DNA from: Deinococcus sp. KNUC1210
GTDB taxonomy: Bacteria > Deinococcota > Deinococci > Deinococcales > Deinococcaceae
Length of the DNA stretch: 64,000 nt
Direction of reading: 5' to 3'
Assembly: GCF_022344005.1 (NCBI RefSeq)
Contig: NZ_CP092189.1
Span: 62,001-126,000, forward strand
Shown: one piece after another, positions 40,572 to 50,054 of the stretch
Position numbering within the stretch: the first letter of the stretch is position 1
Layout of the letters: each line of letters begins with the position of its first letter
The notes under the pieces: generated by a model
Databases searched by the model: none
Told to the model about the DNA's origin: nothing
The model's input: the letters and a program-made list of their open reading frames with translations, nothing else
Program-made: the position numbers and the translations under genes

Positions 40572-43500
40572 TTGGCGCAGATTCACAACACGGCGGCGGC
40601 TCGCCTGCTCCAGACCTGGGAGGAGGTGCGGCGCGGTGGACCTGAACTGCTGGTGCTGGAAGGACAGGCAGGGCTGGGAAAGTCGTTTCTGGTCAGCGAG
40701 CTGCGGCAACGGGTGCAGCGCGGGGCAGACAGCACCGTCATCCTGAGCGCCGGGAACGTGGTGGCGGGCGTGCTGCGCGGCTTTCCGGAACTGATAACCC
40801 GGCGTGACGCGGCCTTCGTGGAGGCGGCCCGCCCCTACCTGCCTGCCCATTCCTGGCCCGCGCTGGTGGCTGGCCGGGCCACCCAGGAGCCGCCCGAAGT
40901 GGTGATCGCCCGCGCCGTCAGCGAATGCACCACCCAGACCACGCCCCTGCTGCTGCTGATAGAAGACCTGCACGACCACAGCACCCAGAGCCAGGCGTTT
41001 CTACGGGCGCTGTGGACGCGCTGCCTGCTCGACGAGCGCCCCATGCTGCTGGTGCTCACCTCGCGCCCACTGGCAGAGTACCCGGCGGCACACAGCCTGA
41101 CCGAAGAATTGCAGCGCAGTTCTCAGCTCATCCGGGGAAGGTCGGGGCTGCACGAAACGCTCCATCCGGTGGACGAGACAGGCGTGCAGGTGGTGCTGGA
41201 AACGCACCTGGGCAGCGGCGCGCCGGAGCAGCTGACGCGCTGGCTGTACGACCACGCCGGAGGTCATCCGCTGCGCTGCGCCGAGCTGCTGCACCTGCTG
41301 CGCGATCAGGGCGCTCTGAGGATGCAGGGACACGGCTGGCAGTTCAGGCCGCCGCCGAGCGCGTCGCTGCCACCCTCGCTGTCGGCGGTGATCCTGACGC
41401 GGCTGCGGGGGGTACAGGCGGCCTCCGGTCCCTGGCGGCTGCTGAGTGCGCTGGCTGTGCTGGACGGAAGCGCCGAGGAGCGCCCGTGGCAACAGGTGGC
41501 GCGGGTCGGCCCGGAGGTGTTCGGAGCGGCCCAGAGCTGGCTGCTGCACCGCGACCTGATCCGGCTGGTGCCCGGTGCAGGCGCGGCCCGGTTCCAGTGT
41601 GGTCATCCCCTCTATGTGCCGCTGCTGCGTGCCGAACTCGACTGGAACGAACTGACGACGCTGCACGCCCGCGCTGCCGAAGCTGATCTGGACATCCTCG
41701 AACGCGCCCGGCACGCCCGCAGCGCCGAACTTCCCAGCGCGTGGCAGCGCACCCGCGAAGCGCTGCACGCGGCGAGGCAGCGCGGCGCACATCCCGACGT
41801 GATCCGGGAAGCCCGCGAGTTGCTCGACTGGAAGAACGGCGGCGGGCCTCTGGAGCGCACGGAGGCCGCCGAGGTTCGCCTGGCACTGGTGCAGTCGCTC
41901 CGACTGACGGGCGCGCTCGAAGAAGTGCTGACCGAGACGCAGCCAGCGCCGGAGGTGGACACGGACAATCAGCCATCTTCAGCGCTGCTGGCGGCCCGCG
42001 CCCAGGCCCTGATGGAACTGGGGCGGCTGCCAGAGGCCACCGAGCTGGCCCGCATCGCCCTGACGGCGGCGCAGCCGGGCACGCTGGCACACCTGCTGCT
42101 GGAAGAGGTGCTGTACCGGGCGCTGGTCAATTCCGGGCAGCTCGACGCCGCTCAGCAGGGTCTGGAAGCTGCGCTGAACCAGAACACGCCGCCGGGGGGT
42201 GCCCGCCGCATGCAGCTGCTGGAACTGCTGGCGCACCTCGCCCACCGCCGGGGCGACTACCACCTGAGCCTGCACCTGGGCCGAGGGGCAGTGGCCGAGG
42301 GCGAAGCGGAGCGGTTGGACGAGAGTATGGAACCCCAGCACGCCGAACTGTGCTGGCGGGCACGCAACTACGCGGGCAGCTCGGCCATTCATATGTCGCT
42401 CTGGGACGAGGCCGAACGCCACCTGCACGCCGCACACGCGCTCGTCACACGCCATGCCATGACCGCCCGTCTGATGGTCGTGGAGGGCAATTTCGCCTAT
42501 GTCCACCTGATGCGCGGTGAGTACACCGAGGCCGAGGCCGGAAGCTGGGTGCAGTACCGCCGCGCCGAGGCCAGCGGCAATATCCGCGTGCAGGCGGCGC
42601 TGCTGTGGAATATCGGTATCTGCCGTCTGTGGCGCGGCGATGCGGTGCAGGCGCTCGACTGTATGCAGCGCTCGCTGGCGCAGTGGCCCAGCGTCGGATC
42701 GGCCAATCCCACCGACTTCGCGGAGGCACTGGCGTTTCAGGGGCGGCTGGACGAGGCCCGCGAGATGCTGACTCAGCCGAACCACGACCACTATCCGGAA
42801 CACCCGAACTCGGCGGCCAGGGTCCATCTGCTGCTGAGGCAGCCTAGAGCAGCGCTGGACGCGGCAGAGGCCATCTCCGAGCGCGACGGACACGGCCTGT
42901 ACGCCCGCAGGTGTCTGGTGCAGGCGCAGGCCCACCTTCAGCTGGCGCAGCAGGCGGGGGCAGACGCGCTGCTGGACGAGGCGGCGCAGCACGCAGCGCT
43001 TGCCAGTCACCGCAGCGTCGGGGCCGAGGTGCAGCTGACGCGGGCGGTGTGGGAATGGCGGGCCGGGCAGCAGCAGACGGCCCGACAGCGCTGGAAACAG
43101 GCGACAGGCGAGCTGCTGCTCAGGGGCGACGGGCACACGCAGTTCGTGCAGACGCTGTTTCCGCAGGAGGCTGCGGCCCTTCAGGAAGGTGTGCCCTCCG
43201 ACCTGAGCGCGACGCCACCCGCCCGGCTGCGGCTGTTCGGCAGCCTTCAGATCGAGCGCCCCGGCAGAGAAGGCGGCGCGGAACGGCCCTGGCGTGGCCG
43301 GAAGGTCAAGGAACTGCTGGCCCTGCTGATCTGCGCGTACTATTCGGAAGGAGTCGGGGCGGTGCCGCGTGAGCACCTGATGCTGGAACTCTGGCCCGAT
43401 GCCGACAGCGACAGCGCCGAACTCAGTTTCCGAAAGACGGTGGCACGGGTGCGCGAGACGCTCGGCGGCGCTGCCCTGCTGACCCGCGACGCCCACGGAC

Positions 43501-43925
43501 GCTACCGGCTGGAACAGGTGCACTCCGATCTGGACGACTTCCTGAAGGCGCTGGAACGTCAGCTCGACGCCGTGGCGGTTTCGCTGTACCGAGCGCCCTT
43601 TCTGAACGACCTTGACCTGAGTGCCGTGCTGCCGCTGCGTGACGCCCTGCACACCGACTGGCGGCGCACGCTGCTGCGGTTCGCGGCCAACGAGTCGCAG
43701 GCGGCCCAGCCACATCTGCTCCGGCTGCTGGCGCACGATCCGCTCGATCTGGAAGCCACACTGGCGCTGCTCGAATCATTCAGGCGGGCGAACGACCTGG
43801 AAGCGCACGACGCCTGTCTGAAACGCGCCCGCGCCGTGTACCACACCGCCACCGGGGAAATCCCGGCAGAGCTGCTGGCGGGCACAGGCATGGACCGGGA
43901 GCAGCGCCCCCCTGCCAAGCCTTAG
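40572..43925 (+). CDS. Large AAA/TPR regulator with C-terminal SARP-type DNA-binding domain
   Basis: A 1117-residue transcriptional regulator. It has an N-terminal AAA/NACHT-like ATPase with Walker A GQAGLGKS (residues 31-38) and Walker B LLLLIEDLHD, a long TPR-like helical region (about 400-850) and at the C-terminus a winged-helix SARP domain from about residue 875 (LRLFGSLQIERPG, then GRKVKELLALLICAYY and HLMLELWPDADSDSAE), followed by a BTAD helical domain. In actinobacterial SARPs the winged helix is N-terminal; here the order is reversed. The start is TTG 40572, supported by AGGAGG 7 bases upstream; a longer frame lacks a ribosome site. The target genes are not evident. Confidence 0.85.
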   Translation: MAQIHNTAAARLLQTWEEVRRGGPELLVLEGQAGLGKSFLVSELRQRVQRGADSTVILSAGNVVAGVLRGFPELITRRDAAFVEAARPYLPAHSWPALVAGRATQEPPEVVIARAVSECTTQTTPLLLLIEDLHDHSTQSQAFLRALWTRCLLDERPMLLVLTSRPLAEYPAAHSLTEELQRSSQLIRGRSGLHETLHPVDETGVQVVLETHLGSGAPEQLTRWLYDHAGGHPLRCAELLHLLRDQGALRMQGHGWQFRPPPSASLPPSLSAVILTRLRGVQAASGPWRLLSALAVLDGSAEERPWQQVARVGPEVFGAAQSWLLHRDLIRLVPGAGAARFQCGHPLYVPLLRAELDWNELTTLHARAAEADLDILERARHARSAELPSAWQRTREALHAARQRGAHPDVIREARELLDWKNGGGPLERTEAAEVRLALVQSLRLTGALEEVLTETQPAPEVDTDNQPSSALLAARAQALMELGRLPEATELARIALTAAQPGTLAHLLLEEVLYRALVNSGQLDAAQQGLEAALNQNTPPGGARRMQLLELLAHLAHRRGDYHLSLHLGRGAVAEGEAERLDESMEPQHAELCWRARNYAGSSAIHMSLWDEAERHLHAAHALVTRHAMTARLMVVEGNFAYVHLMRGEYTEAEAGSWVQYRRAEASGNIRVQAALLWNIGICRLWRGDAVQALDCMQRSLAQWPSVGSANPTDFAEALAFQGRLDEAREMLTQPNHDHYPEHPNSAARVHLLLRQPRAALDAAEAISERDGHGLYARRCLVQAQAHLQLAQQAGADALLDEAAQHAALASHRSVGAEVQLTRAVWEWRAGQQQTARQRWKQATGELLLRGDGHTQFVQTLFPQEAAALQEGVPSDLSATPPARLRLFGSLQIERPGREGGAERPWRGRKVKELLALLICAYYSEGVGAVPREHLMLELWPDADSDSAELSFRKTVARVRETLGGAALLTRDAHGRYRLEQVHSDLDDFLKALERQLDAVAVSLYRAPFLNDLDLSAVLPLRDALHTDWRRTLLRFAANESQAAQPHLLRLLAHDPLDLEATLALLESFRRANDLEAHDACLKRARAVYHTATGEIPAELLAGTGMDREQRPPAKP

Positions 43926-43943
43926 CGCACCTGCCGCCCTGCC

Positions 43944-45032
43944 CTACTCCACCGAGAAACGGAAGACCGAGGTAGAAGTGAAGGTCTGACCGGGGTCGAG
44001 GCGAATGGAAGGAAAGTCAGGGTGGTTGGGGGCGTCGGGGGGATGCTGGGTTTCCAGACAGACTGCCGAGCGTGGCCCGTAGACCGCGCCGTCATAGCCG
44101 ATCAGGCTGCCGTCTATGAAGTTGCCCGAATACACCTGCAGGCCCGGCTGATCGCTGGACACTTCCATGCTGCGCCCGCTGACCGGATCGTGAAGCCGCG
44201 CCACAGGACGCAGACCACTGCCGCGCACCACGAAATGATGGTCGTAGCCCTGCGCCTGTACCAGTTGCACGTTTGCTTCGTCGATGCGTGCGCCCAATAG
44301 CTGCGGCTGTGTGAAGTCGAAGGGCGTTCCCTGCACGCTGGCTTCCTGCCCCGTGGGAATCAGGGCCGCGTCGGTGGGCGTGTAGGCATCCGCCTGAAGC
44401 TGGAGGCTGTGGCCGAGGACGCTGCTGGCACCGCCGTCGCGCAGATTCCAGTACGCGTGGTTGGTCAGGTTGATCAGGGTGGGGGCGTCGGTGGTGGCGG
44501 TGTAGTCGATGCTCAGGGCGTCGTCGTGCAGGGTGTACACCACGCTGACATCAAGGGCACCGGGATAGCCCTCGTCGCCGTCCGGGCTGTGCAGGCGCAG
44601 TTCGATGGCCTGACCCTGTCCACCGCTGGGCAGCACGGGTCGGGCGTCCCACAGGCGGGCGTGAAAACCGTTCGGGCCGCCGTGCAGAGCATTGGGGCCG
44701 TCGTTGCACACCAGGGTAAAGGGCGTGCCGTCCAGGGAAAACCGCCCGTGAGCGATACGGTTGGCGACGCGGCCAATCGCTGCACCGAAATAGCGTGCCT
44801 GCGGGTGGTTGACATAGGCGTCGAGGGTGGGGTGGCCCAGCGTCAGGTCGCCGGGCACGCCGTGGCGGTCAGGAAACTGCACGCGGATCAACCGTGCACC
44901 GTAGTCGCTGATCTGCACCTGCAGCCCGGACGCCGTGCCGAGCGTGTACAGATGGGCGGTCTGACCGTCGGGAAGCTGGCCCAGAACGGTACGCTGGAGA
45001 TCATTCAGGGCGCTGGCGGAAGAATTGGTCAT
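43944..45032 (-). CDS. Aldose 1-epimerase (mutarotase)
   Basis: GalM-family enzyme that interconverts alpha and beta anomers of an aldose. The 362 residues contain GRVANRIAHGRFSLDG, the catalytic His in NLTNHAYWNL, GYDHHFVV and the catalytic Glu in CLETQHPPDAPNHPDFPS. No signal peptide is visible. It is the last gene of the transporter operon, starting 55 bases after the 93-residue gene, and would act on the imported hexose. Confidence 0.92.
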   Translation of the reverse strand: MTNSSASALNDLQRTVLGQLPDGQTAHLYTLGTASGLQVQISDYGARLIRVQFPDRHGVPGDLTLGHPTLDAYVNHPQARYFGAAIGRVANRIAHGRFSLDGTPFTLVCNDGPNALHGGPNGFHARLWDARPVLPSGGQGQAIELRLHSPDGDEGYPGALDVSVVYTLHDDALSIDYTATTDAPTLINLTNHAYWNLRDGGASSVLGHSLQLQADAYTPTDAALIPTGQEASVQGTPFDFTQPQLLGARIDEANVQLVQAQGYDHHFVVRGSGLRPVARLHDPVSGRSMEVSSDQPGLQVYSGNFIDGSLIGYDGAVYGPRSAVCLETQHPPDAPNHPDFPSIRLDPGQTFTSTSVFRFSVE

Positions 45033-45087
45033 GGGTCGGCCTCGACATCATTGTAATGAGCCAGCGTTCGGAGTTCATACGGGGCCG

Positions 45088-45369
45088 TCAGGATGATCCG
45101 GCCCGGCTGCCGCGCCCCAGCAGCTTCAGGCGGTATTCCTGCACCGATTCAGCGCCGCCGGAGGGCAGCGATTCGATGACGACCACCCGGAAGCGTGCGC
45201 CGTCATGCATCTCCAGCTCGAATTCCTGGCCTGCATTCAGCGCGTCTGCGCCGTTCAGCACCACCCGCATATAGCCTCCGCCGCCCTCCAGTGCGCTGAT
45301 CTGCCCGGAAAGGGCGGCAGGTTCGACGTGGGCGGTCACACTTCCGAAGGCGGTCGTGTCGGGCTGCAT
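45088..45369 (-). CDS. Small conserved-looking hypothetical protein
   Basis: A 93-residue acidic protein, not recognised. It looks all-beta (VTAHVEPAALSGQISALEGG, YMRVVLNGADALNAGQEFEL, FRVVVIESLPSGG), which could be a small barrel or sugar-binding fold. It starts 2 bases after the stop of the dioxygenase-like gene and is co-transcribed. A longer frame in the same phase runs through the dioxygenase gene in another frame and is a shadow. Confidence 0.6.
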   Translation of the reverse strand: MQPDTTAFGSVTAHVEPAALSGQISALEGGGGYMRVVLNGADALNAGQEFELEMHDGARFRVVVIESLPSGGAESVQEYRLKLLGRGSRAGSS

Positions 45370-45371
45370 GC

Positions 45372-46220
45372 TCAGGCGTCGCCCATCATCAGGCCCTCGA
45401 TGGTGTGGCCCTGCACGATGGGTTCCAGCGTATCGACCAGTCGGCAGAGCAAATGGTCGCGCACCGACTGCGGCAGCGTCTCGTAGTAGGCACGCGTGAT
45501 CTGGAAGTCGTGCCATTCGTCGTGGCCCGCCCCCGGCGCATCGACGCCCAGCACGAGCACCGGACGCGCCTTCTGCGAACGGTTGGCCGTTCCCCGGTGA
45601 ATCGTCAGGGCAGACCGGACCGACACGTCTCCCATCTTCGGATATTTGCGCTGGGCGCGGGCCTCGTAGCGCGGATACAGCGAGCTGGGCGGAAACATGC
45701 CGTGATCGAAGCTGCTGGGGTCGTCCCACTGGGTTCCGGGCGCGATCTCGAACGGCCCCATGTCTTCCTCGACATCGACGGTGGTGATGTTGAAGGCCAG
45801 CGAGTCGAGGCGGCGGCGCAGCAGCGTCTCTTCTCCGACCCGGAAATCACGGTGCCACGGCTGATCCTTCGCGCCGGGATTGGGCACGTCGAAGCCGATC
45901 TCCACGAACTTGTACTCCGGCCCCAGCACGCTTTCGCAGACCGCGTGAATCCAGGGATGCGACACCAGTTCCCTGAAGCCGCGAATGTCTTCGGGATGAA
46001 TCTCGACGTAGTGGCGGTTGGTGCCGCGCCCCACTGCGCCGCCGGGCCGGGCGAGGGCCGCCGGATACAGCCCGGCGATATCCTCACCGAGCTGGGCGAT
46101 CCACTCGCGGGAAAAGGCTCCTTTCAGGCCGGTGATGCCGTCGCCGTAGATGGCCCCCATGATGCTGGCAACGTCGTATTGCGGCTGTGTCGCTTCGGAT
46201 TTCTGTTCCAGGGTGGTCAT
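45372..46220 (-). CDS. Phytanoyl-CoA dioxygenase (PhyH) family protein
   Basis: Fe(II)/2-oxoglutarate-type oxygenase of 282 residues. The metal-binding H-x-D is in QPWHRDF and the distal His and Arg are in SALTIHRGTANRS, so the 2-His-1-carboxylate site is complete. Start 46220 has AGGAGG 7 bases upstream; an in-frame ATG 28 codons earlier lacks one. It lies between permease and epimerase genes of a sugar operon, so a sugar or glycoside hydroxylation is plausible. That is inference, since known PhyH substrates include lipids, amino acids and antibiotics. Confidence 0.82.
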   Translation of the reverse strand: MTTLEQKSEATQPQYDVASIMGAIYGDGITGLKGAFSREWIAQLGEDIAGLYPAALARPGGAVGRGTNRHYVEIHPEDIRGFRELVSHPWIHAVCESVLGPEYKFVEIGFDVPNPGAKDQPWHRDFRVGEETLLRRRLDSLAFNITTVDVEEDMGPFEIAPGTQWDDPSSFDHGMFPPSSLYPRYEARAQRKYPKMGDVSVRSALTIHRGTANRSQKARPVLVLGVDAPGAGHDEWHDFQITRAYYETLPQSVRDHLLCRLVDTLEPIVQGHTIEGLMMGDA

Positions 46221-46281
46221 GTTCGTTCCTCCTTGTGCCGCTGTCAGCGGCCCGAAATGGTGTCTTCCTGAGTCCGATGGT

Positions 46282-47283
46282 CTAGGGTTCCTCGCCTGCT
46301 GCACGGCTGCTCAGGCGGCTCTGAAGCACCACCACCAACAGCAGGAACGCCCCGCGAATCACACTCTGCCAGTACGGAGACAGCGAGATGATGCCCTTGC
46401 CGTTCTCGAAATTCAGGATGTTGAAGATGAGTCCCAGCAGCATCGCCCCGACCAGACTCGACCACACGCTGCCCGTGCCGCCGGTCAGGAGGGTGCCGCC
46501 GACCACCACGCTGGCGATGGCCGACAGTTCCCAGCCGAGGCCCTCGGTGGGCTGCCCGGCTCCGAGCTGTGCGGCCAGAATCAGGCCCGCCAGTCCGGCC
46601 AGCGCTCCCGACAGCACATACACGCCCAGCTTGACGCGGGCCACATTCAGGCCCATCAGCTTGCTCGCGTCCTCGCCGCCGCCAATCGCCAGTGCGTGCC
46701 GCCCGAAGGACGTGGAACGCAGCACCACGCCGCCCACGACGAAGGCCAGCACCATCAGCACGCCCGGCACCGGCAGCCACTGGGTTCCGAAGAGATTGCC
46801 CTGACCCAGCCACGCGAACACCGTGTTGCTGGAATCGACTCCCACGCCGCCCTGATTGTTGGCGAGCAGCAGGGCCATGCCGCGTGCGCCCAGCAGCGTG
46901 GCGAGCGTGGTGATGAAGGGCTGGATGTTCAGCCGTGTGATGATCAGGCCGTTGAGCAGACCGACCAGAGCGCCCGACGCCACCGCGCCCAGCACCGCCA
47001 GCAGCGCTCCGTGCGGGCTGAGCAGAGCGGCGACCACGCTGCCCATCGCCACCACGCTGCCCACCGACAGGTCGATGCCCCCGGTCACGATCACAAAGCA
47101 CATGCCCAGCGAGATCAGCCCGAACATCGAGTTGTACCGCAGGAAGGTCGAGAAGTTGTATTCGCTGAGAAAACCGGTGTAGCGCAGCGCTCCGAAGACG
47201 ATCAGCAGAATCAGCGCGGCCAGCACGCCAAAACTGCTGACGCGGGCCAGCAGGCGCGAGGGGGTGCGGGCAGTCGAAAGCAT
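46282..47283 (-). CDS. Hexose/hexofuranose ABC permease, YjfF-like
   Basis: CUT2-type permease of 333 residues with about eight to ten helices, the signature FVIVTGGIDLSVGSVVAMGS and the conserved ASVVVGGTLLTGGTGSVWSS. It shares its first base with the previous permease's last, so the two are coupled. Together with the genes upstream it matches the order SBP-ATPase-permease-permease of E. coli ytfQ-ytfR-ytfT-yjfF, the galactofuranose importer. Confidence 0.88.
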   Translation of the reverse strand: MLSTARTPSRLLARVSSFGVLAALILLIVFGALRYTGFLSEYNFSTFLRYNSMFGLISLGMCFVIVTGGIDLSVGSVVAMGSVVAALLSPHGALLAVLGAVASGALVGLLNGLIITRLNIQPFITTLATLLGARGMALLLANNQGGVGVDSSNTVFAWLGQGNLFGTQWLPVPGVLMVLAFVVGGVVLRSTSFGRHALAIGGGEDASKLMGLNVARVKLGVYVLSGALAGLAGLILAAQLGAGQPTEGLGWELSAIASVVVGGTLLTGGTGSVWSSLVGAMLLGLIFNILNFENGKGIISLSPYWQSVIRGAFLLLVVVLQSRLSSRAAGEEP

Positions 47284-48298
47284 TATTCCCTCCTGCGGCG
47301 CTGCTGGAGCGCCACGGCCGCGACGATGATGCCCGCCTTGACCACCAGTGCGGCGGCGTCGGGCACGCCCTTGGCAAGCAGCGTGTACCGGATGAGCTGG
47401 ATGATGAGTGCGCCCAGCAGCGTCCCGAGCACCTGCGCCCGTCCACCGCTCAGCAGCGTGCCGCCCACCGCGACGGCGGCGATGGCGTCGAGTTCCATGC
47501 CCTGTCCGACCTGATTGGCGTCGCTGCTGGAATTGATCGCGATCACGATCAGGCCCGCCACACCCGCCAGCAGGCCGCTGATGGCATAGACCGCCCATTT
47601 CACGCGGGCCACCGGAATGCCCGACAGCCGCGCCGCCGTCTCGTTGCCGCCGACAGCCAGCAGGTACCGTCCGAACACCGTGCGCCGCACCACCCAGTAG
47701 GTGATCGCCACCACCACCAGCATCAGCAGCACCTGAAACGGAATGCCAAAAGGCCGCCCCAGCCCGATATAGCCGAAGTCGGGCCGCGTAAAGCTCTGTA
47801 GCTGTCCCCCCGTGATGACCTGTGCGATTCCCCGCCCGGCGATATACAGCACCAGCGTCGCCACGATGGGTTGCAGCCGCAGCCCCGTGACGAACAGGCC
47901 GTTGAGCAGACCGAACGCCGCCGTGACCAGCACTGGCACGATCAATGCCAGCGCCACACCCAGCCACGCCGAATGCGCGAACGCCGTATTCAGAAAGATC
48001 AGGGGCGCGAGTACGCCGCTGATCGCCATCAGCGATCCAACCGACAGATCGACGCCGCCCGTGGCGATCACCAGCGTCATGCCCATCGCCACGATGATGA
48101 TGGTCGCTACCTGCGTCAGATTGACGTTCAGGGTCTGCACGCTCAGGAAATGCGGCGTGAAGACGGCATTGAACAGCAGCAGCACCGCCAGCATGATCAG
48201 ACTGGCACGGACCTGCCTCAGATCGCTCAGCAGCGCCCGCCAGCCTTCCGGGGTCGGCTCGCCCGTACCGGCACCTTCAGATTCTGCACCTCGCTCAT
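47283..48298 (-). CDS. Hexose/hexofuranose ABC permease, YtfT-like (frameshifted near N-terminus)
   Basis: CUT2 permease with MTLVIATGGVDLSVGSLMAISG and DAIAAVAVGGTLLSGGRAQV. The main frame has its first ATG only at 48194, which would cut into the first helix. A start at 48298, overlapping the ATPase stop (ATGA), lies in another frame. Adding one base to the GGGG run at 48250-48253 joins MSEVQNLKVPVRASRP to PEGWRALLSDLRQVRAS and gives 338 residues. Either the homopolymer is miscalled or translation starts at 48194. Confidence 0.85.
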
Positions 48299-49878
48299 GC
48301 GCCCGTTCCCGCAGCCGTCAACGCCGTGTCCACGGTGTCCTGGGCCGATCCCTGCGCCATGGCGTGCAGCAGCTGCGCCTCCGAAATCTGCCCTTCCGAG
48401 AGCTGTGCCACCGTCTGGCCGTCGCGCAGCACCGAGACGCGGTGGCAGCCCTCGATCAGTTCTTCGAGTTCGCTGGAAATCATCAGGACGCCCAGCCCCC
48501 CTGCCGCCAGTTCTCCGATCAGGTGCTGAATCTCGGCCTTCGCGCCCACGTCGATGCCGCGTGTGGGTTCATCCAGAATCAGCAGCCTGGGATTCATGGC
48601 GAGCCAGCGGGCCAGCAACACCTTCTGCTGGTTACCGCCCGACAGCTCTCTGATCGGCTGTTCGGGGTCGCTGGTCTTGATGCCCAGCCGCGCGATGAAC
48701 TGATCGACGATCTCGGCCTGCCGGGCGGTATCGACCACACCCGCACGGGCGAGCCGGGGCAGCAGCGCCAGCGTCAGATTTTCGCGCACGCTCAGCTCGG
48801 GCACGATGCCCTCGGCCTTGCGGTCTTCGCTGCAAAAGCCCAGCCCGGCCCGGATGGCGTCGGCAGGACTCCGCAGCGCAACACTCTGCCCGCCGAGCTG
48901 AATGGAACCGCTGTCGGGCTGATCTGCCCCGAAGATGATGCGGGCCAGTTCGCTGCGGCCACTGCCCAGCAGTCCGGCCAGGCCGACCACTTCTCCGGTC
49001 CCGACCTCCACCGACGCGCCCTGAAGCCGGGTACCGCGCACGATGTTCTGGGCGCTCAGCAGCGTGGTGCCGTTGCCGCTGCCCTCCCCACGCACGAAAC
49101 CGGTCTGTGCGCCCTCGCTCCGGACGCTGCGGCCCAGCATCTGCTCGACCAGCTGAAGCCGGGTGATGTCTGCCATGTTTCCGGCATACACCGTGCGTCC
49201 GTCGCGCATGACCGTGATGCGGTCACACACAGCGTACAGCTCGTCCAGGCGGTGCGACACGAAGATCACCGACACGCCCCGGCTCTTCAGGCCCCGGATC
49301 ACGTTGAAGAGCGTGGCGACCTCGCGTTCGTTCAGGCTGCTCGTCGGCTCGTCCATGATGAGCAGCCGCGCCCGAATCGAGGCCGCCCGCGCCAGCGCCA
49401 CCATCTGCTGAACGGCGGTGCTGTACACACCCAGCGGCTGCGTCACATCGATGCTGATGCCCAGTTCAGAGAGCAGCTGAACCGCCTGTGTATTCATACT
49501 GCGCCACTGGATCAGGCCCCATTTTTTCGGCTCGCGTCCCAGAAAAATGTTTTCGGCCACCGTTCGCAGCGGAACCAGATTCACTTCCTGATAGATGGTG
49601 GCAATGCCTCCCTGCTGGGCGGCCAGCGGAGACGCGAACTCCACACTTTCCCCCGCGAAGGTGATGGTGCCGCCGTCGCGCCGGTATGCGCCGGTCAGCA
49701 CCTTGATCAGCGTGCTCTTGCCCGCGCCGTTCTGTCCGATCAGCGCGTGAACCTCGCCTGTTCCGACACTCAGCGAGGCGTTGTCGAGTGCCCTGACCCC
49801 GGCAAACGCCTTCTGAATGCCCTGCATGTCGAGCAGGAGCGGGCCAGGAGGGGGCGAGACGGATGTTGAAGCAGTCAA
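48295..49878 (-). CDS. Sugar ABC transporter ATPase with two nucleotide-binding domains, YtfR/RbsA-like
   Basis: A 527-residue CUT2 ATPase. The first domain has Walker A GQNGAGKSTLIKVL and Walker B LLIMDEPTSSL; the second has the degenerate P-loop GLLGSGRSELAR typical of RbsA/MglA/YtfR, and the signature LSGGNQQKVLLARWLA. It powers the two permeases encoded just downstream. A 175-base gap with hairpins separates it from the binding-protein gene. Confidence 0.93.
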   Translation of the reverse strand: MTASTSVSPPPGPLLLDMQGIQKAFAGVRALDNASLSVGTGEVHALIGQNGAGKSTLIKVLTGAYRRDGGTITFAGESVEFASPLAAQQGGIATIYQEVNLVPLRTVAENIFLGREPKKWGLIQWRSMNTQAVQLLSELGISIDVTQPLGVYSTAVQQMVALARAASIRARLLIMDEPTSSLNEREVATLFNVIRGLKSRGVSVIFVSHRLDELYAVCDRITVMRDGRTVYAGNMADITRLQLVEQMLGRSVRSEGAQTGFVRGEGSGNGTTLLSAQNIVRGTRLQGASVEVGTGEVVGLAGLLGSGRSELARIIFGADQPDSGSIQLGGQSVALRSPADAIRAGLGFCSEDRKAEGIVPELSVRENLTLALLPRLARAGVVDTARQAEIVDQFIARLGIKTSDPEQPIRELSGGNQQKVLLARWLAMNPRLLILDEPTRGIDVGAKAEIQHLIGELAAGGLGVLMISSELEELIEGCHRVSVLRDGQTVAQLSEGQISEAQLLHAMAQGSAQDTVDTALTAAGTGA

Positions 49879-49915
49879 AAGCAGCCTCCGATGTCCTCAT
49901 TTCCGTGGAGCGACA

Positions 49916-49947
49916 GCACGCGCCACCCGGAGAGGCGTGGCGCGTGC
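49916..49947. repeat. Strong hairpin between binding-protein and ATPase genes
   Basis: GCACGCGCCAC at 49916-49926 pairs perfectly with 49937-49947 (11 bp, 10-base loop). It sits just upstream of the ATPase gene inside the operon and probably stabilises or attenuates the transcript so that more binding protein than ATPase is made. Confidence 0.55.
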
Positions 49948-49998
49948 AGAGTTCTCAAGCATCCGGATACGGCGAAGAGTGGGAAGAACGTTCGTCGG

Positions 49999-50013
49999 GG
50001 CGTCAGGAACGCC
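49999..50013. repeat. Second short hairpin in the same gap
   Basis: GGCGT/ACGCC (49999-50003 and 50009-50013) with a 5-base loop, flanked by GGG/CCC that could extend the stem on the minus strand. It lies about 40 bases after the stop of the binding-protein gene and could be an attenuator. Confidence 0.4.
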
Positions 50014-50054
50014 GTCCCACTGTCAGCTGCCCACGCGTCCGGCTCTCTGCTGCC

